Below are positions 11,207 through 21,826 of a DNA stretch of 64,000 nt, one piece after another. Under the pieces are notes generated by a model, which worked only from the letters and a program-made list of their open reading frames with translations, did not search any database and was not told the origin of the DNA. Within the stretch, counting starts at the first letter, position 1. Each line of letters opens with the position of its first letter. The DNA is from Cryptomeria japonica (Eukaryota; Streptophyta; Pinopsida; Cupressales; Cupressaceae): positions 24,510,406 to 24,574,405 of the forward strand of contig NC_081409.1 in the NCBI RefSeq assembly GCF_030272615.1, in the 5' to 3' direction. Made by a program: the position numbers and the translations under genes.

Positions 11207-14192
11207 TATACCTTGTCTTCATGTCCTTTTATTTCATATCCTTGTGGTTGTTGAACATATACTTCTTCTTCTAAATATCCATTCAAGAAAGTTGATTTAA
11301 CGTCCATTTGGTAAACTTTCCAATTTTTTTGAGCTACAATAGCTAGTACCATTCTAACAGTATCAAATCTAGCTACAGGTGTGAATGTTTTATTATAATC
11401 AACTCCATATTCTTATGCAAATCCCTTAGCTACTAACCTTGCCTTATATTTATCAACTTCACCATTTGCATTATACTTAGTTTTATAAACCCATTTCACA
11501 CCTATGCATTCTTTGTTCTTAGGAAAATCAACTGATTCCCATGTATCATTTTTCATAATAGATTCCATTTCATCATTCATTGCATTAATTAAATATTCTT
11601 TTTTAATTGCATCTTCAAAATATATAGGATCTTGAGAAAATAAAGCGAAGTTTGATTGCATATCTATCCTAGCTCCTTGATCATAAATTTCTTGCAAACT
11701 TCTAATCTTCTTGCTTTTTAGTCTTGGTCTGAATGATGCAAGTGTACGATTTGATTCATTACTTACATGTGCACTTGATGATTCTCCTTGCTCAACTTGC
11801 CTTCATAATTTTTCTCCTTGTGGTCTTCTTGATGGACTTCTTCCTTGTTCATTTGATTGTTCTCCTCATTCTTCTTGGCCTTTTTCTTGTTGTTCATCAT
11901 ATGGTATTACTGTTGCACTTTTAATTGTCTTGTCTATATTTCCATCCCAAGATTCTTCTTCTTTGAATACAACATCTCTACTTGCAATGACTTCCTTGGT
12001 TATAGGATTAAACAACTTATATTCCTTAGAATGCTCATCATAGCCAATAAAGACGCATTTTTGTCTCTTATCATCTAATTTACTTCTTGTTTCCTTAGGT
12101 ACATGTGCATATGCAATACAACCAAATACTCTGAAATGAGACACACTATGATGCTTACCACTCCATACCTATTGTGGAATCGTGTCCCCAACAATCTTTG
12201 TTGGACTCCTATTCAAGATATAAACTGCACAAGCTACTACTTCAACCCAATACTCATTAGGTAGATTCTTGTCTTTCAACATGTTCCTTGCCATCTCCAT
12301 GATTTCCCGATTCTTCCTTTCTGCAACACCATTCTGTTGAGGTGTGTAACTTGTAGTAAACTGCTTCTTTATTTAATGATACCTACAATAATCCAAAAAA
12401 TCATTTGACTTGTATTCACCTCCTCTATCTGATCTCAATACCTTGATGGATTGGCCACTTTGTTTCTCAACCAATGCTTTGAACTCCTTGAATTTTCCAA
12501 ATGCCTCAAATTTATATTTAAGAAAATAAACCCATGTTTTCCTCCTAAAATCATCAATGAATGTTGAAAAATAAATGCTTCCCCCTAATGATGGTGTTTG
12601 CATTGGACCACATAAATTTGTATGAAAATTTTCTAAAGGTGCCAATGCTCTATATGACACTCCTTTTGGAAAACTCTCTCTATGTTTCTTACCCAAAATA
12701 CAACATTCACATGAACCTAATGGTGCTTCAATGGGGGGTAAACCTCTTACCATTTCCTTTCTTTGCAACAAACACAATCCTTTGAAATTTAGATGGTCAT
12801 ACCTTAAATACCATACCCATGCTTGATCTTGACTTGTTGCCTTAAAATTTGCTTGCATCTCCTCCATCATTTCACTTTTCATGCAAAGTGGGAACATTTT
12901 GTTATTTGTCATTTCGACCTTTGCAATCACCATGTTACTTGGAGAAATATCAAATATAGTACAAACATTATTATCAAAATCAGCTCTATAACCCTTCTGA
13001 ATAAGTTGTCCCACACTTATAAGATTATGCTTCAAACCAGGTACAAAATAAACATCTGGAATAGCCTTCTTACCAAGTTTTGTTACCACATTAATTGCAC
13101 CTTTGCCAATGACTTCAACGATATTATCATTACCCAATATGATTTCAGATTTGATTGAAGTATCCAATTGCTAAAACAAATCCTTATTTCCAATCATATG
13201 ATTACGACAACTTATATCTAGAAACCAAATATTATTTGAATTTTCTTGAGCTACATGACATGTAATGAATACTGTTTCAAAACTCCTCTAAAAAAAATTG
13301 CATTTTGCTTATTCATATGAACTTGTTTCTTTCGACATTCATTTGCAAACTGACCATACTTCTTGCAGTAGTAACATTGCACATTTGATTTGTCAAACCT
13401 TTGTGATACCTGATTGTTATTACGTCCCCTTGAGTTAAAATTTTGATTTCTCCTTCCTACTAGATCTGGACTCCTTTCTTCTGTGTGATAATATTTTCTT
13501 CCTCTTGCTCTTCCTCTGAATCTTGGATTTACTCTTCCTCTGCCTTTGCCAAACTTCATTTGTGTTTTGAATGCATTCCCCAATACGCTATTGTCATTTC
13601 TGTTCAGCCTGCCTTCATAATGTTCAAAGATCCAACCAACTCATCTACAGAATATGTAGTCAAGTCTTTAGATTCCTCAATTACCACAACAATAGCATCA
13701 AGTTTTTTAGGCAAACTTCTTAAAACTTTTTCAACAACCTTTTGATCTGTTAGGTCATCACCATTTTGCCTTATTTAATCAACTAAATCTGTAACATGAT
13801 ATGTGAATTGGTCTACTGATTCAGAATTTTCATTTGCAAATTTTCAAATTCTCTTCTAAGAGCTTGTAGTTTTGTAATTTTGGATATGCCATTTCAAGGA
13901 TATCCCAAGCTTGTTTGGCTGTAGTGGCTGGCTTGATCCTTCCAATGACTGCATCATCCAATCCTTGTGCAAGTATCTGCAAAGCCCTTCTATTATTTTA
14001 CCTATTTTCATTAAGTTTTTTCTCATCTGGATTCAAGGCAGACTCATCTTGTGGTTCAGTATAACCATGTATAACTATATCTGATAACTCATGTGAATCA
14101 AATGTTAAATTCATTCTAAAAGCCCAATTATCATAATTTTTACCAGAAAATATTAGAATAAGAGGTTGAAAATTACCAATACCAGATGCCAT
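11207..14192 (-). pseudogene. Ty1/copia gag-pol, truncated in reverse transcriptase
   Basis: Read on the minus strand from 14192 down to 11207. Gag starts MASGIGNFQPLILIFSGKNY at 14192. An Arg/Gly-rich tract and a CCHC knuckle (CYYCKKYGQFANEC) lie at 13251-13583. The GAG-pre-integrase and integrase core lie at 12373-13167, with [31 protein letters not shown] and [12 protein letters not shown]. The integrase C-terminal part at 11866-12144 has FRVFGCIAYAHVP. The reverse transcriptase opens at 11413-11697 with NDTWESVDF and KWVYKTKYNANGEVDKYKAR. Several stops and frameshifts separate these blocks. The frame ends at 11207, where the gypsy LTR is inserted. The rest of the reverse transcriptase and RNase H was not found on the far side of that LTR, so it has been deleted or rearranged. 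Confidence 0.85.
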
Positions 14193-14453
14193 ACTCTTAT
14201 GCAGTACACTTCTTCACTTCTTTATCTTCAAACAGCTACGGTTGTCCTTCAATAATTCCTTTGAATTCACAAACAACACATAATCAATTAGCTTAATCGT
14301 GTCAATACGAAACAACAATCTTCCTTTACTTTTGAACGATCCATTCTCTCCTCCACAGCGCTTCAAAACAGCGATTCAATTTCCACGGACCTCCTATACA
14401 GTCTGATTGTGACTAGAATCTACAAAACAAAATTGCCACGATGTCCTTTTCTG

Positions 14454-14465
14454 GCTCTGATACCA
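14454..14465 (-). other. tRNA-iMet primer binding site of the copia element
   Basis: Minus strand TGGTATCAGAGC, the standard plant initiator-Met primer complement, two bases after an LTR ending CTTTCA. Confidence 0.85.
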
Positions 14466-14467
14466 CA

Positions 14468-14870
14468 TGAAAGGTGGGCAGAGGCATAAAAATAAACAAA
14501 ATAAACAGAGAAATGCCAATGTGCTGCGGCACAGAAAAAATAAAATAGACTTCTTTTCATTACCAATTAATCAAACTGATTTACAATTCTTTATAAAGAA
14601 GTTTGGAATATTCTAGATTGAATCATTTGCATGAAATTTGGAAAATAACAATAGTTCTACATGACAGAAAGAAGAGACTATCTGACAATTTTTAACGGTG
14701 AAAACAAAAGCTGAGTGTAGTGTAAATAGTGATAGACTATATTGGTGGTAGAAATTACGATGCATGCAAAGATGAAAACTGAAGTTTAACTGGAAGTTGA
14801 GATTTCTAACACAAGCTACCAAGCATGTTCTATTAGTATTAAGCTTCTCAATCACTCTGAGAATTGCATA
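14468..14870 (-). repeat. 5' LTR of the minus-strand copia element
   Basis: The inner edge at 14468 is set by the primer site. The outer edge near 14870 is a guess: CoA-ligase-like sequence starts by about 14920, and there is no second LTR to compare. Confidence 0.45.
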
Positions 14871-14920
14871 ATTTGGATACTGAAATGTTTTGTAAATATC
14901 AAATATGGATAAATGCCTAA

Positions 14921-15646
14921 GGTTTCCATGGGACTTCGATCACAACTTATGGCATCGAATGGCAGGATACCTTAGCAATCCTGAAGCTACTAGTTCAGTT
15001 ATCAGGTATCAATATCATTTGTTTAGTATCTTTTACATGCATTGCAATTTTTCAGCTATCTAATTAAACAAATTTTCATTTTTTCCTAGACTCATATGAT
15101 GTTTCCTCCTATCAAATTAGAAGCGCTTCTAAATTCTCATTCTGAAATTGTTGATGCCGCAGTGATACCGTAAGATATGATGGACTTTGCAAGCTTGATT
15201 TTAGCTTAAAATTACAACAATGCCTCCCTCTTTGAAGAAGGAATTTTTGTTGATATTTGAAACATTCCCTTCTAGGCTTATAAGTTGTATCAAGGAAGGA
15301 TTTCTTGAGCACAATATATGATAAATGAGGGTCATAAGAGATGGATGATTGAAATTCTTATGTAGGTTTCTAGACAAAGAAGCAAGCCAAGTTCCAACGG
15401 CTTATGTAGTAAGAAAACATGGCAGCACACTCTCAGAAGTTGGTGTGATTGACTTTGTTGCCAAGCAGGTCATTTTCTCTAAAAAATTTCACCCTTATCC
15501 TTATTAATTGACTTTTGATCATGCATTTGAGTGTTTAGGCCTTATTTCAAATTCAGCAAATGCTGTAAAATCCTAAAAGGTTATGTCTTATTCAAGGTTG
15601 CACCCTACAAGAAAGTTCAAAGGGTGCCGTTTGTGAGTGGGATTCC
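14921..15646 (+). pseudogene. 4-coumarate-CoA-ligase-like gene, 3' exons before the insertion
   Basis: Part of an acyl-activating (AMP-forming) CoA ligase of the plant 4CL/4CL-like family. Exon-like blocks follow GT/AG rules. 14921-15005 reads GYLSNPEATSSVI and is the weakest. 15090-15169 reads IKLEALLNSHSEIVDAAVIP. 15366-15468 reads [19 protein letters not shown] and ends VIDFVAKQ. 15597-15646 reads VAPYKKVQRVPFVSGIP. Codon phases join correctly across the last three. The usual GWLRTGDL/RLKELIKYK segment expected between the first two blocks is not visible, so an exon is missing or lost. The last exon is cut after GIP by the retroelement at 15647 and continues at 36706. Upstream exons were not found; the copia element lies in what would be an intron. 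With 21 kb inside its last exon, this copy is probably non-functional. Confidence 0.8.
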
Positions 15647-15884
15647 TATAAAGATTAGAATGAGTAGAGAAAATGATAACAAAAACAGAAAAAACAAACA
15701 ACACACGATTTATCATGGTTCGGCAAATTTGCCTACATCCACACTCAAAGCAGGCAATAACTTCTATTAATCAACTCTAATACATGGGGTGCACACAACC
15801 ATTATATAATCATATTCAGATATGAAATGAACAGTTGGGAGAATGCAAAGGGTCATGTGACCATTGGGCTTCACATTCCCAACA
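15647..15884 (-). repeat. 3' LTR (238 bp) of the short-LTR element
   Basis: On the minus strand it begins TGTTGGGAATGTGAAGCCCA and ends ATTCTAATCTTTATA. The terminal CA has become TA in both LTRs. It is preceded by a purine-rich tract and followed by the ATTCC duplication. Confidence 0.9.
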
Positions 15885-15897
15885 ATCTCCCTCGTGA
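15885..15897 (-). other. Polypurine tract of the short-LTR element
   Basis: Minus strand CACGAGGGAGAT lies directly against the TGTTGGG start of the 3' LTR, in the position and form of a plus-strand primer. Confidence 0.65.
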
Positions 15898-16270
15898 AGG
15901 CCAACTGGCACAGCCATGCACTGGCATCCCCTGCTTCCACATCTAAACTCACATTGCACCCAATTTGCAAGATTTTAACTTCGTGATCTTCTGCTCGCAT
16001 ACACTTCGGATTAATCTACTCCAAAGCACGTCAGACTGAATAAAACTTCCAATAGATGCAAAATACATGCTTTCAACAGAGTCTCTTGCTCCTGAGCTCC
16101 CCCATAACAAGAACATCTAAAGAATCACCATTACTGGATTCTAATATCCAAACACAGAACTCAGGCCTCACGGGAAACAAAACTATGGCATTATTTTCAT
16201 AATCAAACAACTTCGCTAGATTCCCAATGCTCATGTGAGAGACACACAAAACATCGACTGTTTCCTCCTC
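15898..16270 (-). other. Decayed 3' tail of the short-LTR element's ORF
   Basis: The frame of the upstream ORF can be followed past the 16271 stop for about 65 codons before stops accumulate. The rest up to the polypurine tract has no recognised feature. Confidence 0.45.
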
Positions 16271-16704
16271 CTACAGTTTCACACACAGGTAATCATAAAT
16301 TCTCTGAAACATTACCTCTTGCCAGTAACTAGATAGTTGGGTCCACTGGCCCTCTTCTAGGTAGTCTGGAAAATCAATAGTACTGTTAACATTAAGTCCA
16401 TGAACTTGTTCAAATCCATCATTCTGAAAACGCGCTTCAAGAGCTGTCCAAAACATATCAAAATATAAAGCAACATCGAAGCACCTCTCTACCTTTATTT
16501 GGGCTTCTTCCTCTATAATGTTATTGAATTTAGGCAATTTGATGCCTGAAACACCATCGCTTGGGAGATGCCCTGCATTTGTAAGAAAAAGATCAAGTAA
16601 TCTTAGTGGTTCCAAACAACGTTGTCTCTCCCTTTCATGCTCTCCAACACCAAAGGAGCATAAACCATTCCAAAAGGTATTGTGGCTACCAGAAAACTTA
16701 ATTT
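16271..16704 (-). pseudogene. Unknown ORF of the short-LTR element, C-terminal part
   Basis: Continues the ORF of 35616-36429 after the nested transposon: QIKFSGSHNTFWNGLCSFGV, then RCFDVALYFDMFWTALEARF and QRIYDYLCVKL. It ends at a TAG at 16271. Past that stop the frame stays open and reads MSIGNLAKLFDYENNAIVLF and FCVWILESSNGDSLDVLVMG, so the TAG (CAG to TAG) is probably a late mutation and the protein was longer. The stretch has the composition of a globular protein. I can assign no family. Confidence 0.55.
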
Positions 16705-16708
16705 GTGA

Positions 16709-16733
16709 GGGTATGTGCAAGCTAATGAGTCAC
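16709..16733 (+). repeat. Left TIR of the giant transposon
   Basis: Begins GGGTATGTGCAAGCTAATGA and continues GTCAC. It is preceded by GTGA, the target duplication. Confidence 0.75.
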
Positions 16734-16773
16734 AAATTCGCGGAAGTCTGCACGTTGGAAAATGCGCTCTGCA

Positions 16774-17011
16774 AAACGGGCCCCCGTTTTCAAAAAACGG
16801 AGGCCCGTTAATGGTTCAGCCTCCCGAGCCAAAAGGTCATGGGGTGCCAAAGTTAAATAAAACGGGCCCCCGTTTATTGAAAAATGGGACCCCGTTTAAA
16901 AACAAAACGGGGGCCCGTTTTTAAATTCTATTTTTACCATTTTTTTGGACAATTTTTCATTTTCACTGTGACAGTAAGTTGACAAGAAGAAATCAAAAAT
17001 GGGCCCCCGTG
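16774..17011. repeat. Left subterminal cluster of AAACGGGCCCCCGTTT-like motifs
   Basis: About six copies of a 16-18 bp near-palindrome, some as AAAACGGGCCCCCGTTTT and some in the reverse sense (AAACGGGGGCCCGTTT), lie in otherwise AT-rich sequence. The same motif is clustered near the other end of the transposon. Subterminal arrays like this often bind transposase; that role is inference here. Confidence 0.65.
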
Positions 17012-18071
17012 CTGTGGTTTCCATTTCAAGCCTCCACCACTATCCCAGGTACACATTCAGTCATCTATTTTCACATTTCATAATTTTCTTGTATATTTTT
17101 CTTGTTTTTTTATGTATTATTTAGTTTGTTTTTTTATTATTTTAGTTTTTTTTTATAGTAGCATATAAATAAATTATTTTTTATATTTGTAAATTCTTGA
17201 TTTTGATCTAAAATATTTTTGAACAGTTAACCCTAAACCGTAATCAACAAATTTAGAAACCAAAACCAAACCTAGATAATTAACAAAACGAAATCGACAC
17301 AAACAAAAAATCGAAAATGAAATGGAAACAAAAACAAAAACGTTCAAAAATGAAATTGAAATAAAACCGAACATATGTACCTAAATTGTTCTTAATCCTC
17401 ATTAGGCAATACAAAAGTTACCACTAAATTAGTATAACCTTAAAAGTAATTAACATTACTCTTCAAATTTTAGATATGAAAGTTTAGGCTTAGGTTTATG
17501 CCATGTCATGGCATAAAGGTCCTATTATGGTCCTATTATGTCATGTGATGGTATAAAAGGATCAATTATGGACACAATTTTAGAGCAAAGCTAGATAAGT
17601 TACTAAAATTGGAGTTTGGTTTACATAGGTTCATAAAGGAAGCTAATATGCCAAATATATAATTCATTAATACAAAATAAAAAATATTCTTGATTTATAA
17701 TGTTGATTGATAATGAGTTTTCTAAATGGGGTGCTAATTATATATACATCCGAAAGATTTGAAAAATATAATTCCCAAGAAGTATTTTGAATATCTTTAG
17801 AAGTATATTGGTATATCTAGAATGTAATTTTTATTATAAAAGATTTGATATATGATTTGAAGTTGGTAGATATTTTGAGGAAGATTTATTAGATTATGTT
17901 ATGATTAAGCTAATATTAGAAGAATGGTTTTAACAACATCTTTCGGTTTTAAAAGGTGCACAAGGTTTGAAGTTGAAATCATACTCGATTGTATATAATA
18001 TTAAATTGTTAAGGAGCTATTTTTTTTTTAAATAGTTAATTTAAGATATTAGTTGAAGCTATTTGAGAATG
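17012..18071. other. AT-rich transposon interior, no gene seen
   Basis: No ORF or repeat that I can support. Confidence 0.4.
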
Positions 18072-18308
18072 TGAGATAGTCCTAATGAACACACGAATTA
18101 AATTAATGAACCTAGGACAATCACAATGAACATATGATAGTCCCAATGAGCCTCAAATGATCCTAATGAATGTAGGGTAGTCTTAATGAACCAAAGAAAG
18201 TCCTAATGAGCCTAAGAAAGCCATAATGAACTTGGGACAATCCTAATGAACCTAGGATAGTCCTAATGAACCTACGATAGTGTAAACAAGCCTAGGATAG
18301 TATAAGAA
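18072..18308. repeat. Degenerate ~20-bp tandem repeat
   Basis: About eleven imperfect copies of a unit close to 'aatgaacctaggatagtcct', with unit length varying around 20-21 bp. It is non-coding and lies within the giant transposon. Confidence 0.75.
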
Positions 18309-20180
18309 AAAATCACTACAAAAAAGACCTCAATTGCGTTAAATGAATTTCCCAATAACGCACTCGTGTTTATCTTTTTTTGGTCATTTGGCTACCTTTT
18401 TTTACAACATCTTGGTGTATACGCCCCTAAGAAGACCTTTTCCTCAAAAATTTCTTGGATCATGAACTCCTCATGTGCACCAAACATAAGTTGCCACTTG
18501 GAAGCTTCTAGTGCACACAATCTGATGTAGAGAGATCAACTCTGGAACTCTCCCTAAGGATTAAATCAACTCAAGGAGACACATCAAAGGATCCTCTACA
18601 TGCTAGGTGATTCAAAACCAAACTCAACTCAACACACCCAACCAAGGATAACATCAAAATGGTTTGTTCCAACACCTCTATTGGTATTAACACATCCCAA
18701 AAACCATAAGACAAGGTTCTACACACCCCCAAACTTAGACTCAAACTCATAAACCAAACTTGCTCTTCTAGGCTCTATTCCTTGTAGCCTCCAAATCGGG
18801 TATTTTCAACTTTTCTCCAAATCATCCCAAAACACTTGACAAAAAAATTACATATTTAGACACCCATTTGTATGTTACACAACATATCAGAAAACCAATA
18901 TAGGTTGCTTTGGACGGACCCTTTTCTGTCCTCAAATGTGCCCCTTTTTAGCCTTAAAAACCACCCACTTTACAAAGGAAGTACCAACAAAACTTAACAC
19001 CAGATTAAACCCTTTTGTACAGTCTCTTATTATGTTCCCAAACCAAGTATTTTTCAGGTCTTAGGTCTTGGTTGCACTCCTAGATACCCAAATACCAAAA
19101 AACCTCACTAAATCACCCTTTTCCCTAGGGCTTTCTAGAAATATCACTTCCAATCACTTCCAAGGCTCAACCAAAGTTCAAACACCTTCAAAATGGTGTG
19201 TATAGACATTTCAATGCATAAAATACCCCCCTTGTTCAATTAGATTCTCTGCTGCTACACTCTAGCCTTCATTTTCACTCATTTCCAGTCACTTTTCTTC
19301 AACTTTCATGCAACTTTCATGGTGTACACCTGCACTCTTCACTCCTTCCTGTCAATCATGGGTTAGTAAACTATTTTACATGTTATTTGGCATCCATCCT
19401 ATGAGAATCAGACCTGTACATTCATAGGATGGATCCTTACATGCTTGGAAATTCACAAATTAGTGAAAAAATCACTGTCTTTTCTGGGACAGTCAGCAAT
19501 AAATAAAAATATGATACTTTCAAGACTTCAAAAATGCACTCAATACATCAAAGGAATAACCAATAAACCCCCAATGTACAGCAATGATGATCCCTTAGCC
19601 TTTCAATGCAAAGAAAGCATGAAAAAACAAGGATTTGACAGCAAATAAAGAGTTTTTTAATTAATTTTCTGAGACAGTCCGTACAAGTCCGTACCAGCAT
19701 CATCCAACCACACAAAAATTACTTTAGAGACTTTATAAGACCTTCCCCAACCAACTCCAACCAATCTCCAACTAATCCAAGTGATTAAAATGTCAAAACA
19801 ACTCTAAAACTTATTTCCCACCAAAACTGGAACTAGTTGTTGAAATTCAAAATTTGAATTTTCAACTTTATTTCTAATACTTTTAATCAACTAAAACCTA
19901 TCCCATTCAACTTATTTTGACATAATAAGATCATTAAATCACAATAAACTCCTATCCAACCTATCTAGACTCCATCATCCTATTACATTGCATTTTGGTC
20001 CTTAGGCCTTTATCAGGACCTTTAGGATTTTTACATAATTTATTGAATTCAACATTACAATAGGCCATTATAGGCTTCAAAACATTCCAATTGACCTCTA
20101 GTGATGTCATATCACTCTCCTTAGTCCTTGGTGTCCTCCTTTGTTCATTTGCCCTCCTGGATGCTCCGGCATCACAATCC
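18309..20180 (-). other. Possible old LTR in minus orientation
   Basis: Sequence character changes here (less AT-rich, many CA/CT runs). On the minus strand a TGTGATGCCGGAGCATCC start at about 20178 directly follows a short open coding-like stretch, as an LTR follows pol. I found no second LTR and no target duplication, so this stays tentative. Confidence 0.3.
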
Positions 20181-20420
20181 TTTCAATCAATCTACTCCAT
20201 TGATCTCTCAAAACAATCTTAGTCTTTAATCCTCTATCCTTCATGACTATAAATAAATCATTAGATGAGCTATTTTCAAGAACTCTTGTAATGCAATGTT
20301 ATGTTGCCAATTTAAGCACCTTACATCCTATCTTGGTCACAAATCCATCTTGAAGCCATCAACCTTTAGCTACAACAAGAGTTTTCTTTCTGAGATACTA
20401 TTGTCTTTCATCTTTTATAC
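20180..20420 (-). pseudogene. Short coding-like remnant, possibly the end of a retroelement polyprotein
   Basis: The minus strand is open for about 60 codons and reads VLENSSSNDLFIVMKDRGLK, then KIVLRDQWSRLIERIV. The composition is that of protein, but I recognise no domain. It abuts the LTR-like sequence at 18309-20180. Confidence 0.3.
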
Positions 20421-21820
20421 ATTATCCTTTAACTCGATCTAAAGGTGGTACTTATGCATAGCATAATGGTTTGAAATTCATAGTTTAAGTCCTTTATTGA
20501 TTTTTTATGCTTGCTTGCATACACATATATTGCTAGAATTTAGCAATTCTTTATAGCTTCTATTTTAGTTTATTTATGAAAGAGTTTAAATGAAGCTATA
20601 TTTAAAGTCAAAATTGTAAGATCCCCTCAATCATTGAGGTAGAATTCAAAATTGATTTCACCTCTAATTATATGAAAAATTTAATTTGTCTGTACATATC
20701 AAAATCTTTCAAAATTTTGCATATTAAACAATAAAATATTGTGATGAACAAGTCTCTAGAGTCTTAAAAACGAAATTTTAAAATGGTTGCCACTAAAAGT
20801 ATTAGGTCAGCGAAAGGAATTGGGATATTTAAAAATAGGCTTGCATCACTTTTTTAGCTTCATTGAGTTGTAGTTTGTTCATTGACTTAATAATTAAGTG
20901 CTTGCAAGTATGATAGTGGAATTTAGGAATGAGGATCATATAGTATGTTAGGAATTTTATTTGGAATGTTAGTCAAAATAATATTCTAGTTGATAATTAT
21001 AAATGCATGTGTAAAATATTGTTGAAATTGATTATTTTAAAAGTAAATATTGCAAGGTTAATTTTGTTTTTAATTGTTGGCATGTTGTGTTGATTTTTAT
21101 GTAAGAGTTTCATTTCTTATTCAACTTTGTAAGAGAATTTGTGTATGAATTGATATCTTAAATTTTATAGAAAGATTATATATGAAAACAAATGATTGCG
21201 GAGTTTTATAATAAATGATTTATAGAAAATAATATTTTTTGAAGGTTTTGTAAATTATAATCTTGTGTAGATTTGATTATGGGAGAAATTTAATGGTCAA
21301 ATATGCTTAACTCTTCAAAAGTTTTGATGTTTTGTCTTTACATGACAACCACTTAGAATATAATATGTTTTAAGTATGTCATTTATAGTCATGGGAGATT
21401 AGTTTTTTTTTAAGATTGTCTAAAGACTAATCAATGTAATATGAATTGATGGCAATTATCTCAAAACACTAGAAGGAGGATCATCTTATTTCTCACTTCT
21501 TTATTGATCTTATGTATGAAATATTTTATATTGATTTTAATAGTTGATGCATTTTACAAGAAATGAATTTATTAAATTGAATATATAATAGATTTATGAT
21601 GTTTCATTGAAAGTTTTTATTAAGTTTTGTGCGCAAATTTTATATTTCAAGATTCAATAGTATGTACATGTATATTTTTTTAAGTTCAATATTATATTAT
21701 ATATTTCATGTGTATCTCATTCAACAACATAGAAATGTTACTATTTATAAATGTTTTTTTTTTAATTTAGTAAAATAGATTCTTCTTTGACATAGAGTTG
21801 TATATAATTCATGTATATCT
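20421..21820. other. AT-rich region upstream of the cassette gene
   Basis: No ORF. It would contain the promoter and 5' untranslated exons or intron of the gene at 21827; I could not pick a TATA box with confidence. Confidence 0.4.
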
Positions 21821-21826
21821 TTATAT

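Noticed and set aside
14454-14465. TGGTATCAGAGC matches as tRNA gene fragments
   Set aside because: Here and at 25476, 36449, 41151 and 51359 the 12-mer abuts an LTR end, so these are primer binding sites, not tRNA genes.
16774-17011. GC-rich palindromes read as transcription terminators
   Set aside because: Rho-independent terminators do not apply to plant nuclear DNA, and the motif is arrayed near both transposon ends.
18309-20180. Solo LTR with defined ends
   Set aside because: Only one end looks LTR-like, with no partner or duplication; kept only as a tentative feature.
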